Origin: Sycobia sp. Sy_11
Lineage: Eukaryota; Arthropoda; Insecta; Hymenoptera; Epichrysomallidae
Assembly: GCA_018907035.1 (NCBI GenBank)
Contig: JACCIC010000001.1
Span: forward strand, 7,429,501-7,493,500
Reading direction: 5' to 3'
DNA: 64,000 bases
Shown: in pieces, positions 1 through 15,300 of the stretch
Layout of the letters: each line of letters starts with the position of its first letter
Position numbering within the stretch: the first letter of the stretch is position 1
The notes under the pieces: model-generated
Seen by the model: the letters and a program-made list of their open reading frames with translations, nothing else
The model's database searches: none
Told to the model about the DNA's origin: nothing
Made by a program: the position numbers and the translations under genes

Positions 1-76
1 TGTCACTGAATATCTCCAAGGGTCTTTCTTGAAGAAACAAAATATTAAAATATTTCATACAATAAAAATTTTAAAA

Positions 77-152
<76 letters not shown>

Positions 153-1645
153 AATAAAAAGCGTCTAATAAAATCTTTTTGCCCAGATACTTTTTTATGT
201 AACTCAATGTCAATAACAATAATTAAATGACCTACAACATAATTAAAAATTATATTTTAAATAGTTGATTCAACGAACTACAGGTCTATACGAGGCTCAA
301 ATGTATTTTTCTCGTTATTCTTTTTATCTTGTCAGTAAAGGCTGTGCATTGAGTGCATCCCTCGTTCTGTTCCTAAAGATTTGGAAGAAGAAATCACCAG
401 TTAAGGATATATCGCGGTTTAAAATGGGATAGTACGTGTTAAAAATAAAAATTCCTGATTTCGCTATTTGTAGATATTTTCTCCTTAAGAAGCCTATAAC
501 AGTACAATTTAGGTAAAATGACGATTTGTAAATGTTTTTATGGACAATAAATAAATTTCTCGGTGTTTTTCACACACATAACGATTATAGTTTTGATGAT
601 TTTTGATATTGTACTGTTCTAAGTGTTAATCTAAAGAAACTTGCTCCACAGTTGCACATATTTTTAGTTTTTTAGACGCTCACCTTTAACATACGAAGAT
701 GTAAAATGTTAACGATTTATTTGCTATACCGTATTCATTTTACCAATATAATATAATAACATTAACATATTGTGTTATTTAAGATATTATTTTATGGCTC
801 AGTATTATAAAGCTGCTAGAAACGTCGATGCATTTTAAATGTGTCTAGTATAAAAACCGTTACATGCAATATATTACTCAATTCCATCAGAGTCCTATAC
901 GTATTATTTCTCATACAGAATCCTTAAACTTTCTATCAAAAAGTAAAACTTTTTAAAAGTCCATATTCTCTTCCAATCTATATCCTTTTTATCCAGCAAT
1001 AAGTAAAATAAAATGTATATTTAACGACCGTATTATTGCATATAAATCATCGTTTTCATCACCTTCCAGCAGTCTAAGCAGCGCGAAAATAACCCATACG
1101 CCCCTTTTATACGTCCCTTTGAAAAAGAATCCATTTCACTCCAGCGGTGCGTGCGCGCGGCTCGGCCGCGAACACCTCCCTCTACCCTCATTTATGTATG
1201 TACATATACATAGAAGAGAATACTGGCGTTGGCGGGGGTGGGTGTACGCGGATAAATCCCAGACAGTGCGTCGAGGCCCGAGGCGCGCACGGCACTGCAT
1301 TAATTCCGAAACAAGCGGCTGGCGACCTCCCCCCTCCCCTACCTCCGTCCCTTTACCTAGCATCAAAAGACACCGCGAACTGCTATATCTATACATATAT
1401 AACGCACTGGAAAAGCACAGAAATATTATATAGAGAAAGAGAAAAAAGAGAGCCCGCGGCTAGATTAAATAAAACGTCGCGTCTCGCCGCTTCGGCTCTC
1501 TGGGAACATCATATATAGAAATGTATACATATATATTCGTTGCTACTCCATATAATTTATACATATATACGTATAAATCTAGAGAGAAATGTGTATTATT
1601 ACTATATACTAAACGTTGACTTTTAATTTTTTTTTCTATGTGCAG
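1..1645. other. Upstream intron or flank; no coding exon recognised
   Basis: AT-rich with a (GT)n run at 79-146, then a GC-richer block at about 1110-1510 close to the first seen exon. The open frames in that block have no family resemblance and no convincing signal peptide. The missing 5' exon of fra is probably further upstream. Confidence 0.7.
79..146. repeat. (GT)n microsatellite
   Basis: About 34 uninterrupted GT units. Confidence 0.97.
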
Positions 1646-1826
1646 CGACGGGACTGCAATTCAGCCACGAGCCCGACGACCTGATCGTGGAGCTGGGCAA
1701 GCCGGCCAGGCTCGACTGCCAGGCGCGCTTCGACGCCCAGCCCGGGGGATATCTGCAGGAGCTGCCGGTGATCACGTGGCGTACCGACGACGGGCAGCCG
1801 ATCAGCTTCATCGGGGATCGATATCG
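1646..1826 (+). CDS. fra: fra exon a: first half of Ig1
   Basis: Starts after acceptor tgcag and ends at donor gtaagt. Two leading bases finish a codon begun in an unseen upstream exon. Encodes LQFSHEPDDLIVELGKPARL, then the first Ig cysteine and the ITW strand tryptophan. Strongly GC-rich against its AT-rich flanks. Confidence 0.93.
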
Positions 1827-4800
1827 GTAAGTTGGGCCTTTCAGTGTGTCGCGCAGCACACCGCGCATGTACATATGTACAGAATAATGAGGGGATTTTA
1901 AGGAGAGAGAGAGAGAGAGTGAGTGAGTGAGTGTGTGTGTACGTGGATAATAATAATATTTAATCTCATAAGAATTTCATCAAAAGTTTTTGTTTATTTG
2001 TTTATATTATTTATGTCGATGTTCTACATATGTACGACGAACTTTGTTAAGACATGATATTCATTTTTTAATTTAGTTTTACTCTTAGAAAATTATAATT
2101 AAACTAAACGAAACTCACTGAATGTGATTATTTTTATTGTTACTATTATATTACTAGTCAAAGCTAACTTTTTAAATAAAGTTCTATTCTTCTTTTTCGT
2201 TAGAATACAAAATATCGATGATTTCAAATAGAATTTTATTTATTTAGATTTTTATCTTTTTTAATTAGAAATCTATTTAATGTAATTTAAATACTTGTAT
2301 ATTAAAAAATAGAATTACAAACGCGTTTATTATTATTTGCACTTATTAATTACGTTGTTGAATGAAGGAGTTTGTTATTCCTTTTTTTTTAAATTTTCAA
2401 AATAAAAATATTGATGATACAGTCTAGAAAATCGGTTCGATAACTTTTGGATTGATAAATAAAATAACGAGAAGGTCCCTAGTCTTTTTATTCGTGTGAA
2501 AATTTTCGAATGAATAGTTTTCTGTTTCTTTTTTATAAAAAAAAGCGTTTTTTTAAAATAAAATTTATGATAGAGACGAGCTTTGGCACCTACCTCTTTT
2601 GCACAATTTAGTTTGAATAAATACAATTCTAATATTTTATCCAAAGTTTTATTCTGCAAGCATTTCGCTTGTATATAGCTTAAATCAATAGAAAGTATAA
2701 AATTTTATTGATTATTTATTGATCGAAAATATTTGCACTCCCAAGTGTAAATTAATATCTTTCCCCATTTCGCTTTTGAAGAGTGCAAATACTGCACGAA
2801 TCGAACGAAACGTGTGCAATCAAAGAGAGACAATTTTTATTTTCAATTCGAAGCAATAAAATAGAAGTAACAATATTACAATATGGCAACCATCGCAGTG
2901 GAAGCATTTTTATTTTTTTTTTCTTTTTAATAGAGCTTTAACTAACCACTTTAACTGTCTATAAACTCTTTTGAAAACACGGACAGAAACATTAAAAACC
3001 TCTTTAGACATTTTAGTATCCAATTGAACTAGCCATAGAAAAGTGCGTTATAACATCAGGAATAAAAAAAGCACCATCAGAAAAAATCTGAACAACGTAT
3101 ACAAATATACTATATCTATATGCATGTTCCATTAATGTTCGTGCATTAACGACGATTCCGAATGATCCGTTGTATATGGGCTTCGAAAAAATTTCATACC
3201 GTCCAAATTGAGGTCCAAAAGATTGTGTTCAACCATTTGCACAATTAGCGAGCGATTTTTCACACACAAAACTCTCTCGGGTTTAGAATATACTATAATA
3301 AACCATATATGCCAGACGTAAGCTGAAGCTAATCAACCTACAATCGCGTCGATTTTCTCCTTCTCTGCCGTATCGAAGCGAGATTTATTACGATACAGGG
3401 CGTATAAAATCACGATAGACTACAAACTAAGATAAATTGACGCGTCTTTTTTAGGTTGATAAGGTGCTTTTTGATTTAGCCCCCCCCCCTCTAGCAATTC
3501 GTCAAGGGGCAACAGAGCCTCCCTTTTATATAAACACGCACGGGCTAAAATGTTCATCCGGATGCTCTATCGAATCTGTCAACTAGCAAGCTATATCTAC
3601 CGAGATATTTACCACTTGCTCTCGCTCCTTCCCCCTTCTCTTACGCAGTCTCTAGGGCTCCATGAACGCCGATCGCGATAAAACGATACACCACTTGATG
3701 AAATACAAAGTCAAAGAGAAAGCTTTCTCCTTATTACCTACAGGGTGGGGCGAGGGTGGTAGGGGGGAGAATACAATTTTCGTATATATTTGCCGTATCT
3801 CTATCTCCCTTTCATTGCCTCGTCTTTTACCACCACCCCCCACCTCTATCTCTTTTGTTCACTATTGGATATATCGTTTACCGCTCCGACAGGGTTATAG
3901 ACCGCACCATAAAAGAAAAGCCGTCGACACGAGAAGGGGGGGGGGCTATATGCGAGAGAGCTCTCTTCCGAGCACTTCAAGAAGCGACAAGTAGCATCAT
4001 CTCTGAACCGCAATCCACGCCACCCCCTCCCCACCTCCGGTGATCTCTCTTATCGCTTATCCGTGGCTTATCTCAGCAGCTACGCTCGGTGCGTCTGATA
4101 TATGCATTTATATCTATATATAACCCCTCCGCTTCCCCAGTGCTTTCTCGGAAATCTTTTAATGCCCTTTTATATACTACGGGAGATAAACGCAGCGACG
4201 CGACGGTGGCTCAACGGCTGATGCGCGTCGTCTGATGTGCGGCTCGTCCGCGCCGCGGCGCGAGGAAAACTTTTTGGTATATATATATATATTCGTTGAC
4301 CGCATCAACCAGGAGCAACGACGTGGACGCCACGCCGACAACCTCTGGTGCGAAGCCGTCTGTCACAAAAGACGTGCCATGTGGTAATGCGCGCTCTGGT
4401 TCAATAAAAGCCGTTTGCTTTCTTGTATAGAAGTTTTGTTTTTTTTTCCTGATGGGGGAGTGGGAACGGTATAAAATAGTGTACACGGTAGGTCTGTGTA
4501 GCTTCTTAAAACCTAAACGACTATCTATGTATGTATTTTCGGTTCGTATCGGTCTGTTTTATATTGCTGTGGCTCGAGGATGTAAAAAAGTGCTTCCTGG
4601 TTTGAAGGTCAAACGGTTCGTAATAAAATGTGTAGAACGCAGAACTCGGAATCATTTGCTAACACCAAACTGAAGAATATATTAATTATATGTTAAGTCT
4701 ATATATGAACAAGTCTTTATTTTCTGATTTCCTTAATACATTGAATCTTTAGGTATCCTATATCTACTTAACTTATAGTAGTATAATTCTGGAAATTGAT

Positions 4801-7487
4801 CAAGATCATTTGACCAAACGATACTTGAACGAATAGATATTTGATCAATAAGATACTTGACCAAACGATACTTGAAGGAATGGACATTCAACCCAAAAGA
4901 TAGTAGATGCAATGGATATTTTATAGAAATCCTTTTTACTAAACGAAAATTTCACTAAAAGAATACTTTGCAAAAAAGAACTTGACGTAACGAACATTGA
5001 CTAATGTCGCTTTTACCGAATGGATGTTTGATTGAAAGACGACACCCATTACTGAAGTTTACATTAAATCAATATCGGTTATAAATTCTTTTGGTTAACT
5101 ACCTATATTCATTCAAATGATTTTGAGTAAAATGTTCATTTGGTTAATTGTCAATACGGTGAAATTGCTTCGGTTAATTGTCCGTAAACCATTAAGCACC
5201 CCCTTGTATCCACTTCGGACTTTACATTGATTCATGATTATTGCTGACTGAAAAAGCGTCATTTAATCAAATTTAGCAAGATGAATGCCGAAAAATAATC
5301 TCACTCCGAAGTAATCAATATATCAAAGCCAAATTTGAACGCTCATGTTAGACAGTTCGTATAGATTTTAGTATTCAATTTAATAGTCTCACATCTTGCA
5401 TGTGTATAATATTGAGTGTAAACAAAAAAAGTATTAACAACTTCTACATAAATACTAGAAACATCTGAATGATCAGCCAGGAATTACTTGGATTAGTTTT
5501 TATAGCAGTTGAAGGTTCAACCACCCACCCAAGTGTTGTATTAGTATTTTGATACCCTGATTGTGAAAATCGAAAAAGTGCTCTTCTGTAAATTAGAAGA
5601 CTTCTAAAAATTAACATGAGAATTGAAAACTCAAATATAATATTTTACGAGAATACATCTCGTTATAATGATTACGTAAAAAGATAATTGTTTATCTTAG
5701 ACCTATATCAAAACTTCAATGTTCATTATAATTTTAATAAATCTGGGATGGTTGTCAAAACGAGGCTTCTCAAGATTGTAATATGAATTATGTTCGTACA
5801 CAGTGAAGTCTTAATAGATCATTATTAATGGACTGCGAGTAGTACGTTTTCCACGATGACTGTCATAATTTTAATCCCAATTTTTTACACTGAGAGAAAT
5901 TCGAGACTTTCTGTCTCTACTCTGTTTATCATTCTCTGAAGTGTATTATTTATGAACACGCTTGAAAAGAAATCTTTTTCCTAGATTAGTCTGATTTTAG
6001 ATATAAAAAACAGAATTCAGTAACAAGATATGTACAACGATAACTGTTATTTTTTACTAATGGATAAGATGGCTGTTCCTAAATTATACGTAATCGATAC
6101 ATTGTTATGTTATTTTAATTCTTCTCTCTCACCTGTAGCTTATCGTCAAATTTTTCTTCAAACTCCCAAATTGTTACGTAATTTTTTCATGCACATTAAT
6201 TCATTATCCATCTTATCGTTTCATTAAAATTGTATAAATACTTAAAAAGTTGGAAAAAGTGAAAATTACTGAGATCAATTATAAACTGCATTAGTATAAA
6301 ATACTGTAAATTTCGATGGCTATTGAATTTACACTGAAGTCTAGTACTTTTCACTGATTTTTATAGTTTTGCAAATCTACAGAGTAAAGGTAATAATGCA
6401 TTTACAATTTTTATTGAAGATCAAAATTTAGTACATATTCGAATGTTGAAACTAATCACTCATGAGAGTCATTGATTAGAACGATTTGTACCGATTTGAA
6501 AGTAATCACTAGTAGTTCAAAAAAAACCTAATTTAAAACGTAATTGTTCGACTTCAGCTTGTTCGAACCACCCCACAATCATAGTTTCAATTGAATCGAG
6601 TTCAAAAAGAAGTTTTGTATTTCGTTTATCCAGAACTTTTTGAATACTCTTGTTACGATAATATTTTTTGTTGACCATACTATATAATTTGTTTTGACTT
6701 ATTCTCTTTTTTGTGAAAATAAGCAACACAAATATCAAAAATATTTTATAAAATAAACAATTATATATGTTATAGTTGGTGAATTGTTTACTTGTTTACC
6801 CTTAATTGAATGATGCGACGATGGATAATAGTAAAAATATTACGCAAAGCTCATAAAAAGTGTTCTTCCTATACTGTAGTTGCATAATGACACACTGGAA
6901 TCTATTTTGACTATCTAAAAACTTTACAGTTATGACAAAAATTTAATGTAATTTTTTATGAGTTTCTTATTCCGAACGATCTAACGTAAACCATCATCTA
7001 AGGCCATCATTGCTTCTTTTCAGTTCTCTAAATTCTCCATGAAATTTATTGTCCATCTCTAACTTATAGATCGATACTGAAGAATTACATGAATGAATAA
7101 TATTAATATAATAATAATTTACACACTGTACCAAGAGAAGCATCAAATATATGAAATAAACGAAAAGAAGGCAATTGAGAGAAACGTTACTTTCACTATT
7201 CCGCTAAATAACGCACCATTTAAAGCTACGGATACAAAAGAAAAAAAAGAAATATCCCAAAAATATAACAATTGAATGTCCATTGATAAACAAGAGTTTA
7301 TCGTATCGATAATTTTTTCCTCCTGAAACCTAAGGTTTAAATAATCTTGTCACTGTAACCGAGCTTCACCCTCTGGCTTCCCACTCGTAATGGCCACTGC
7401 GTTATCGGCCCCATTGATAACAGATAATCTTGTGGCGATTCAAGCTCCCGGAAACACTAGGATGATAAAAGAGTTAAATCTTCAAGT

Positions 7488-7541
<54 letters not shown>

Positions 7542-7753
7542 TCTCTCTCTCTCTCTCAGTATTCGTGGATTATTAGTTCGGCTGTACATATATGTATATT
7601 TTCTCTCTTTGTTTCAGGAGTCAACTGGCCAACGGATCGCTATACATCAGTTCGGCGAACCAGGAGTCGATAGGTAACTACCAGTGTCTCGCCTCGATCG
7701 AGAATGTCGGGGCAATCGTCTCCAGAACTGCGATCATCAAATTGGCCGGTAAG

Positions 7754-7808
<55 letters not shown>

Positions 7809-8053
7809 TTTATATACAGGGTGTCCCACGCACATCTACGGTTACGCACAGCATTTTTATGGAACCAACCTTTATTTTTAACGCTTACGTGACAAGCCGC
7901 GCGGAATCATAATGAACGTGTGGATCTTTATATATATAGCGGTGGAGATTGATATCAGCTAATGTGCATATCTCAGTATTCATTTTATATGGTCTCCCTT
8001 TCTTACAAAAGGGAAGTACATGCATGCGAGCAAACACAATACGCAAGTGATTC

Positions 8054-8118
<65 letters not shown>

Positions 8119-9467
8119 CCGAGAAGGGCGCACGTCTTTCTTTTTTTGTACCCAAGTTCTTATAAGACAAAGTATTGTGTTTCTCCACAAAATTGGGAAT
8201 CTTGTATTGAATCAGTAAATGTGAGTCAGAGAGTTTTTTTTGGAGGGCGCCTAAATATAGGTATACTAGTTTTTAAAGGCTACACATAGGCTAGAAGCTC
8301 CAAGAGCATAATGAATAAATGTCTAGATGGACATATGTCGGTAATTTAATATAAAATCGTTAAAGTACATTATTTCTTCCTTTTATTGAAAAGAAATTTA
8401 ACTACTCGCTGTTGCTAAATTCTACATGTTACATATCCATTGATTTTTGGTGTTAAACAAAAAAAATTATAATGATTTTTACAGTTAAGAATATTAAATT
8501 AATAAATAGTTTTATCCGTTATTATTTTACCTAATCTATTATATTATAAAGACTGTAAGACCAATAAAAATATTTCTTAATTTAATTCAAAACAGTCGAC
8601 ATAAGTACAATTTTTAATTGTATTTCTAAGTTAAGAATATTTGTTATTCACAATCTCGATATTTCGGTCTTATTATGATGTTATATGAAGCTGTCTAATG
8701 GGACCGAATTATGTTTTTATATCTACAGCCTTTTTTAAGCTTATAAGACTTGAACTTTTTTGTGAAATTTGTATATTTATGTGTAAACAATATACCGATT
8801 TTATATATAAAATATGATATAATTATGAATAAACTATATAATATTATATATCTTGAAAAAATATATATGCTTGTGTACATAGAAAAATAATTATACATGA
8901 AAAAACCTCTTATAATGTCAAACATTTATAATGAAATTGAAAGATTTTTATTTATTATTTTTTATTATTAATTTATTTAGAATTGTAATCACGGAAAATC
9001 AACAGAATCAATCAATAAAAACGTTTTTCAGAAAAAGTTGTTCTGATACATATCAATGTTTATAATAAAGCAATTTATAGTAATAATTAGACGGCAAACA
9101 TTTTGTTGTTACTACATTTTGATTTTTTTATCCAACAGAATTACAGACATAATTTAAATTTAAATTTTCAATCTAGTACATGGTATAAATTAAAATCCGT
9201 AAATTTTTATATGTTTTTCAAATAAACTTCAAGCTTACACTAAAGTTATAAAATATAGTAATAAATTTATACGTAAAAGTATAGTTTGAAATAAGACATA
9301 AAAAAGGTATATATTAACAGTCAAGTGTGTCACGCTCCAAGGATTTAAGCACAAAATTGGAAGGTGCTCGGTAGTTATTTCTATTAAAAAAAAGATAAAA
9401 AAATTGTAAAGTTTTCGATATAAAATAAAAAAAACGAAAAAAACTTTTCATTGAAAAAACTGAAGTA

Positions 9468-9526
<59 letters not shown>

Positions 9527-12335
9527 GAATTTTTTAACCGAAACTCAACTTTTTCGCCCTATTCTTTTTTCTCCCTTTCTGAAGGTTTGCCAGGTTTCGA
9601 TCGCGAGCCCCAGGATACGATGGTCTATCCGGGGCAAGTAGCCTACTTGAGCTGCAAATTAGCTACCACCGACCAGGTGAACATCCAGTGGATCAAGGAC
9701 GAGCAACCACTGATTCTAGACGAAAGCAGGATGACGATCTTGCCGTCTGGTAAGCGATACATATAAAAGCTCATTTTTCTCATGTAATGCGTATATGCGG
9801 TTCTAAAGCTATTATATATTATTGAGCATTGCATTTAAGGATATTTTCTATCGATTTTCGATTTGGCGGCAAAGAAAAGTTATGAAACTCACCACATCGT
9901 TAGACATTATAAGTATCAAACTCGTTCGGTTTCAATTTCAAGAAAGTTATTGAAGCGCACTATTAACACGAACTCTTATGGAGAATGTCAATTACCTGTA
10001 CTATGATATATGTCTGTCGTTAAGTAAAATTGATATACAGATATTTTCAGAATTATTGATGAGTTTCAAATATATAAAAATATTAATGAATAATAAATCT
10101 AAAGTCTAGTGCTGATTATGCGTGGACAACCTATGGCAATTTTGTTTTTCAAAAACTATGACACATTATAAGAGTTTACTTACAAAATTTGAGAGGTCGT
10201 ACTGAGACATGAAAATGATGCAAAATATCCAGTTCAAATACTGAAAGAATACGATCAACTCAAATTTCGAAGGAAGAAAATTTTTACAGCTTCCAAATCT
10301 TCTTCATTCAAAATCTGTTGGACCCTTTTTCCGCAGGAGTTGGGATCGTTTTATTTCAGCATTTTAATTAATCATTGTATTTCTATCAGGTGTCGAAAAT
10401 GTTTGTCATGCCAACTGTTACAAAAAAAGAAACTGAACTACGCCGATGTGAATGACTTACTTCGTACCGATATAACCTCCTTAATACGGTGCGCTTCCGT
10501 GGCGTTCGTGAGCTGTTTAATTTTTATAATTGTTCATTTATAATATTGACGCATTCTAAATTTTTGCCGGCAAAACCACGTGAACGAGCAATTTTTTAAT
10601 CGCAGTAACTAGTTACATTAGATACAAGAGACTTGTATAATTAAGAGCTAGCTGTAGGAGCAATTTAAATCTCTCATTATTCCGTTGCAAACTGATTAAA
10701 AAAGAAAAAAATCAAATTCCACAGGAGCTCTGGAAATAGATGAAGTTCTCCAACAGGACGTTGGCTCCTACAGATGCAACGCGAGCGGATTCGGTCAGTA
10801 CCGACTTAGCAACCAGGCTCAGCTCGCTCTGCAGTCGAGCGATATCGGTGAGTGCTCTTTTCCAACTCCTCTCCCCCCAACCCCTTATCGCAAGCTATAG
10901 CAGGAAATCAATTGCCCAGAGTTTTCGCTTATTTTATGCAGAAACGTCGCGGGAGGATCGGTCGGGAATTAACAAGCAACTGAATTATTTTTAAGCCGAC
11001 ATTAGTTAAGTTTCTATTGCCTTTTTCATAAAGTTTTCCAATGATGAAAATGTAATCTCTCTTTTTTCAATTATTTATTTTTGGAAGGTTTCATGCTTCA
11101 GATGAATTTACAAAGTTGCTTTTTTTTAGTGTAATTCAGCTCAGTATAAAAATATCGGGCTAAGCTGAAACAAAATAGTTTATTTGTTAATATCAATAAT
11201 AAATAATATACGGTATAGTAACAGAAAGAAAGTAGTTTTAATGTAAAATCTAATACATGTGCACCAAGATTTATTATTAAAGTTCAATTTATTCTACTAA
11301 TAAAGATTATCTAACTTTTTTATGGATAACATATTACAAAAAAAGTATCTCTTTAAATATATATGTGAAATAAATCTATTTTGCGGTACCAAAAAATATT
11401 CCTTGTTAAAAATATCGATGTAGATACACATCAACTTGTGCAAAATAATTATTTTTCATTGTTTATAGACATCGTAATTTACATTTTAGATCCTTTTGTG
11501 TCTGTATTACTATGCCGCATTGACATATGTTTACGAGATAATAAATCATATTTTCGATTTAATTCGTACCTGGCTGATCCAACATTCACGATATTAATAT
11601 CAGACGTAAAAATTTTAATACATACTTATTCATTAGATATCTGTATCAAGTGCTGTGTAATGATTAAATGTGCCAGTATTATTTTATCTGATGTATATAC
11701 ATTTTTGTCGAATTAGTTGATCAACAAATAAATTTTTTTCAATTCCTTAGGTGCCTATATATTAGTGATATATTTTTTGATTCATGATTTTCGTTTGATT
11801 CAATATGTTTCAAATACGGTTATACAATAATAATAACACTATCAATGTGATTATTATATCATAGGAGCGCTACAATTATAACATATAACATATAATAATA
11901 AAGATAGGTCTAAAATAGCGTCTTTATCATCGATTATTCAACGCCGAAAAATTCACCTTCAGTTACCGATTGTTTTAACTACTTATGTGCACGTTATCGT
12001 CAGATATCAGAAACCAAATACCAACAACATAGCACGTGCTCTGTTATCTTCACCACCTACCATACCTCTTTATATCTTTTCCATTTTTGTCTGTATAACG
12101 CATTTTTTGTTTTTTTTTTTTTTTTTTTTTTTTATTATTACCCGAACAGGTGAGGACATGGGCGCGCCAGTTTTTGTTGCGAAGCCCTTCAATCAGATCG
12201 CCACCGAGAAGTCCACGATTACCCTGGAGTGCGCGGCAAACGGTAGTCCGAAGCCCGACGTCTACTGGCTGAAGGATGGCACGTCCATCGACCTGGCCTC
12301 CTTGGACTCTAGGTAATTCAATGCACTTTCGAGGA

Positions 12336-12374
<39 letters not shown>

Positions 12375-15300
12375 CTCCTCCCACTGCTCCTCCTCTTCCT
12401 TCCACCTCCGCCCTCGCCCTCCGCGAGCGCGCGCGCGCGCAGATCTCTCGTCGCGGTTGGGCGAAGACTCGATCGTTAATCCGCGGTAGAGTGAATCGTG
12501 TATGTGTATATGTATATATAGACAGGGAGGCGCGGCTTAATTTTCTTTTCTTTTTTTGGCCTCTCTCGCGCGCCTGATTGCAACTGATCAATGTAAGTGC
12601 ACACGCGGGGGCGATCGGCCGTGAGTGTTGCATTGTCGTGCGAGAACATTGCTATGTATGTATGTATATATATATATAATCGATGAGCTACATTTGTAAA
12701 TGATAATGAATTACCCTTTTATTGTGCTGGTCTTTTACTGATTGATCCAATGGCGCTTATACTTATATTATTATCAAACTTAAGTATTTGAGTTAAAAGA
12801 GTCGAATATATAATTAAAAAGAGACGATATATTTTCTCTTCTCTCGATTGAAATTTTTATATAATGTCGCGTCTGATAAGCAATGTTTAAAATTTTTTAC
12901 AAGATTTTTTAAATTATAATTCGCGTAATAAATGAGAGGTATAAAATAAATTTACGAAATATAAAGTATAATTCGCGTAATAATAAAATTTATAATAATT
13001 ATTTTTTTTATTGTATTGTTAGATTATTTGTTTAATTCATATCTGTACAATTAAAAATGTCCAAATTATCGTAAGCTAATGTGTGTGTGTATGTATGTGT
13101 ATGTGAAAGAAGTATTGTAATGAATTGATTAAGAGATAATGTGTTATATTAGTTCAGAGAAATATATCAAATTATGATGTAATATGAAATAAAATTTTTA
13201 TTCGTTTAAAATATGATTTTTTATACAAAATTCTTAAAATATACATTTGCTTCTAATACGAGATATGGATAGTTCTCTATGACTGGAGCCAAATATCAAC
13301 ATTCCGTATAGTAATTTTTATAGTGATCTTTCATACAGAGTCTATTTTAGTAAAAAAAATTCAAAATAATGTTTAAAATATTCTGTTTAAAATATAATGG
13401 TTTTATATAAATTAAAAGAACATTTTGTTTCTCTTTTTATTATAATTGAACCTAATGCCACAATAAGTAGTCATGTATACGAAAATTATATTTCTTATGG
13501 TAGAAATGTTTCTATGTATTGATTAATATTGTTATTAAGAATAAAGATATACTGCTGGTTACAGTGTTTAGCAAATTTTTACAAATAAGAAAAATGTCGC
13601 AATTCATATAAAATAATTTACAGTATATTAAACACGGTTAATAGCTGTTTAAATAAAACTTATGAGAAAAAAAGAACTATTATAAGTGTAAAGTATAGGT
13701 TTGCACTAATTCACCTATTATACTCATCAATAGGATAAGCAGCAATATTTCTTATGCGAGAGTAACTATTTTATGTTCGAAAATATAATTGAAAAATTGA
13801 AGAAAAAGAAGCATTTGAATGAAGAATTAATTTTATGAATAATTTAACTTCACTGTTTTAGACGATTAGGCTACTATCGTCAATGTAAATGCAACTAAAC
13901 TTTTTTTAAATGACCGCCGGTTCGTAAATTCAACTTTAACGTTTAAGTTTTTTTAATGCGAAAATAAGGGAATAAAAAAGTAGCGCAAATATGAACCTTC
14001 AAACTAAAAGCGATATTCCTGTAATTCTGTTTATGTAATACCGTCCTGTAATACTGATTTCATCGGTAAATCCTCTACAGTTCACACAGTGATAGCATCA
14101 TATTCTAATCCGGAGCCCTTACTTCGCACACCGTATCCCACCCGCAATTTGATCATCCTATCTCTACATGCATATATAACGCGAATCACTCCAATAAACT
14201 CCGACAATTTGAATTCACGAAATCTCATCGCGGCTCCTTCCCTTCACGCAGGTACCAGACAATTGCGGCCTCCAGCCTCGTGATCAAAGACGCCATGGAG
14301 GAGGACAACGGTTCCTACCAGTGCCGTGCCAAGAACGACATAGACACCCTCGACGCGGTCGCCGAGGTCGTCGTGCAAGGTAAGTGGCCGTTGTAAGTCT
14401 CTCCTTCCCATTCCTCCATTCCTTCACCGTCCCACCTGCACGAACATTTCGCGCGGAATTCAATTATCGCACTCTCTGGACTAAGACGTAATTTTGGTAA
14501 TCGCCGGGTTTTTAGTGCCGCCGCGCTTCACGAAGCGACCGCAGGACAAGGAGGCGAGCGAGCACCAGGACCTGGAATTCGAGTGCGAGATCTACGGGAA
14601 ACCGGCGCCCACGATAACCTGGATGAAGAACGGAGAGAGGATCAAGCTCAGTACTTACTGGCAGCTCGTCAACGGGTGAGTATTGTATATATAAATGCGC
14701 TCGCGGCGCGCGTGTGAGTTTATGTGCTTGATGGCAGGATTGGCAAGCTTTTCCACGGATTGTTTGTCCTCGTCGTCCAGCTTTTTAATAACTTTTAAAG
14801 AAAAATTCTGCAGAGCTCTCTAAATTTTCTTTTTTTTTCGTCTTATTTTATTAATCATAAAAATTATATTCCATATAAGTTTTTACCTTACTGATCATAC
14901 TATCCAAAATATTTTAACAGAATACATTTTTAGTATATAGTAACATCATTTATTTTTCGACGTTTCGGTTCCCTTATAACCCTTTCATGCCATTTAAATT
15001 AAAAACAAGAAATTATTTGAGTATTTATCTATTAATTATAGTTTAGAACTTACATTTTTAAAAGCTGTAAAATACATATAATAATGGAGTATATCGTACA
15101 GGAAGTAAATATAAGTCACAGAAATTGAAGCAAGTTGGTATATAGAAGTTAAAAATATATACAGAGATTATTTAAAGCTACAATTTATATTTAAAAAAAA
15201 AAACTGGCAGTAGCTTATATAACGAAGAAAATGAGAATATCATTTTACACCAGAGCCTAATAACAGGTTCCATGTATCTTTTTTAAAAAATTTTAATAAC

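Larger units (their letters stand above)
1827..7617 (+). other. fra intron, about 5.8 kb, splitting Ig1
   Basis: AT-rich apart from a CpG-containing island at about 3460-4420. It contains a degenerate short-period fold-back array at 4797-5188 and ends with a (CT)n tract at 7491-7557. No coding exon was recognised; the island has homopolymer C and G runs near 3481 and 3935. Confidence 0.75.

Noticed and set aside
1119..1518. Open frames just upstream of the first seen fra exon as its signal-peptide exon
   Set aside because: No hydrophobic signal sequence, no donor in the right phase, and composition typical of random GC-richer DNA.
7812..7828. CAGGGTGTCCCAC as the end of a complete MITE
   Set aside because: No inverted partner within several hundred bases; at most a truncated end.
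7592..8188. Open frames with long Ile-Tyr repeats on both strands
   Set aside because: They are translations of (TA)n microsatellites; the real exon b lies in part of this span in a defined frame.
12262..12633. 123-codon minus-strand frame opposite exon e
   Set aside because: Driven by (TA)n and (GC)n sequence, overlaps a confirmed exon on the other strand, no family features.
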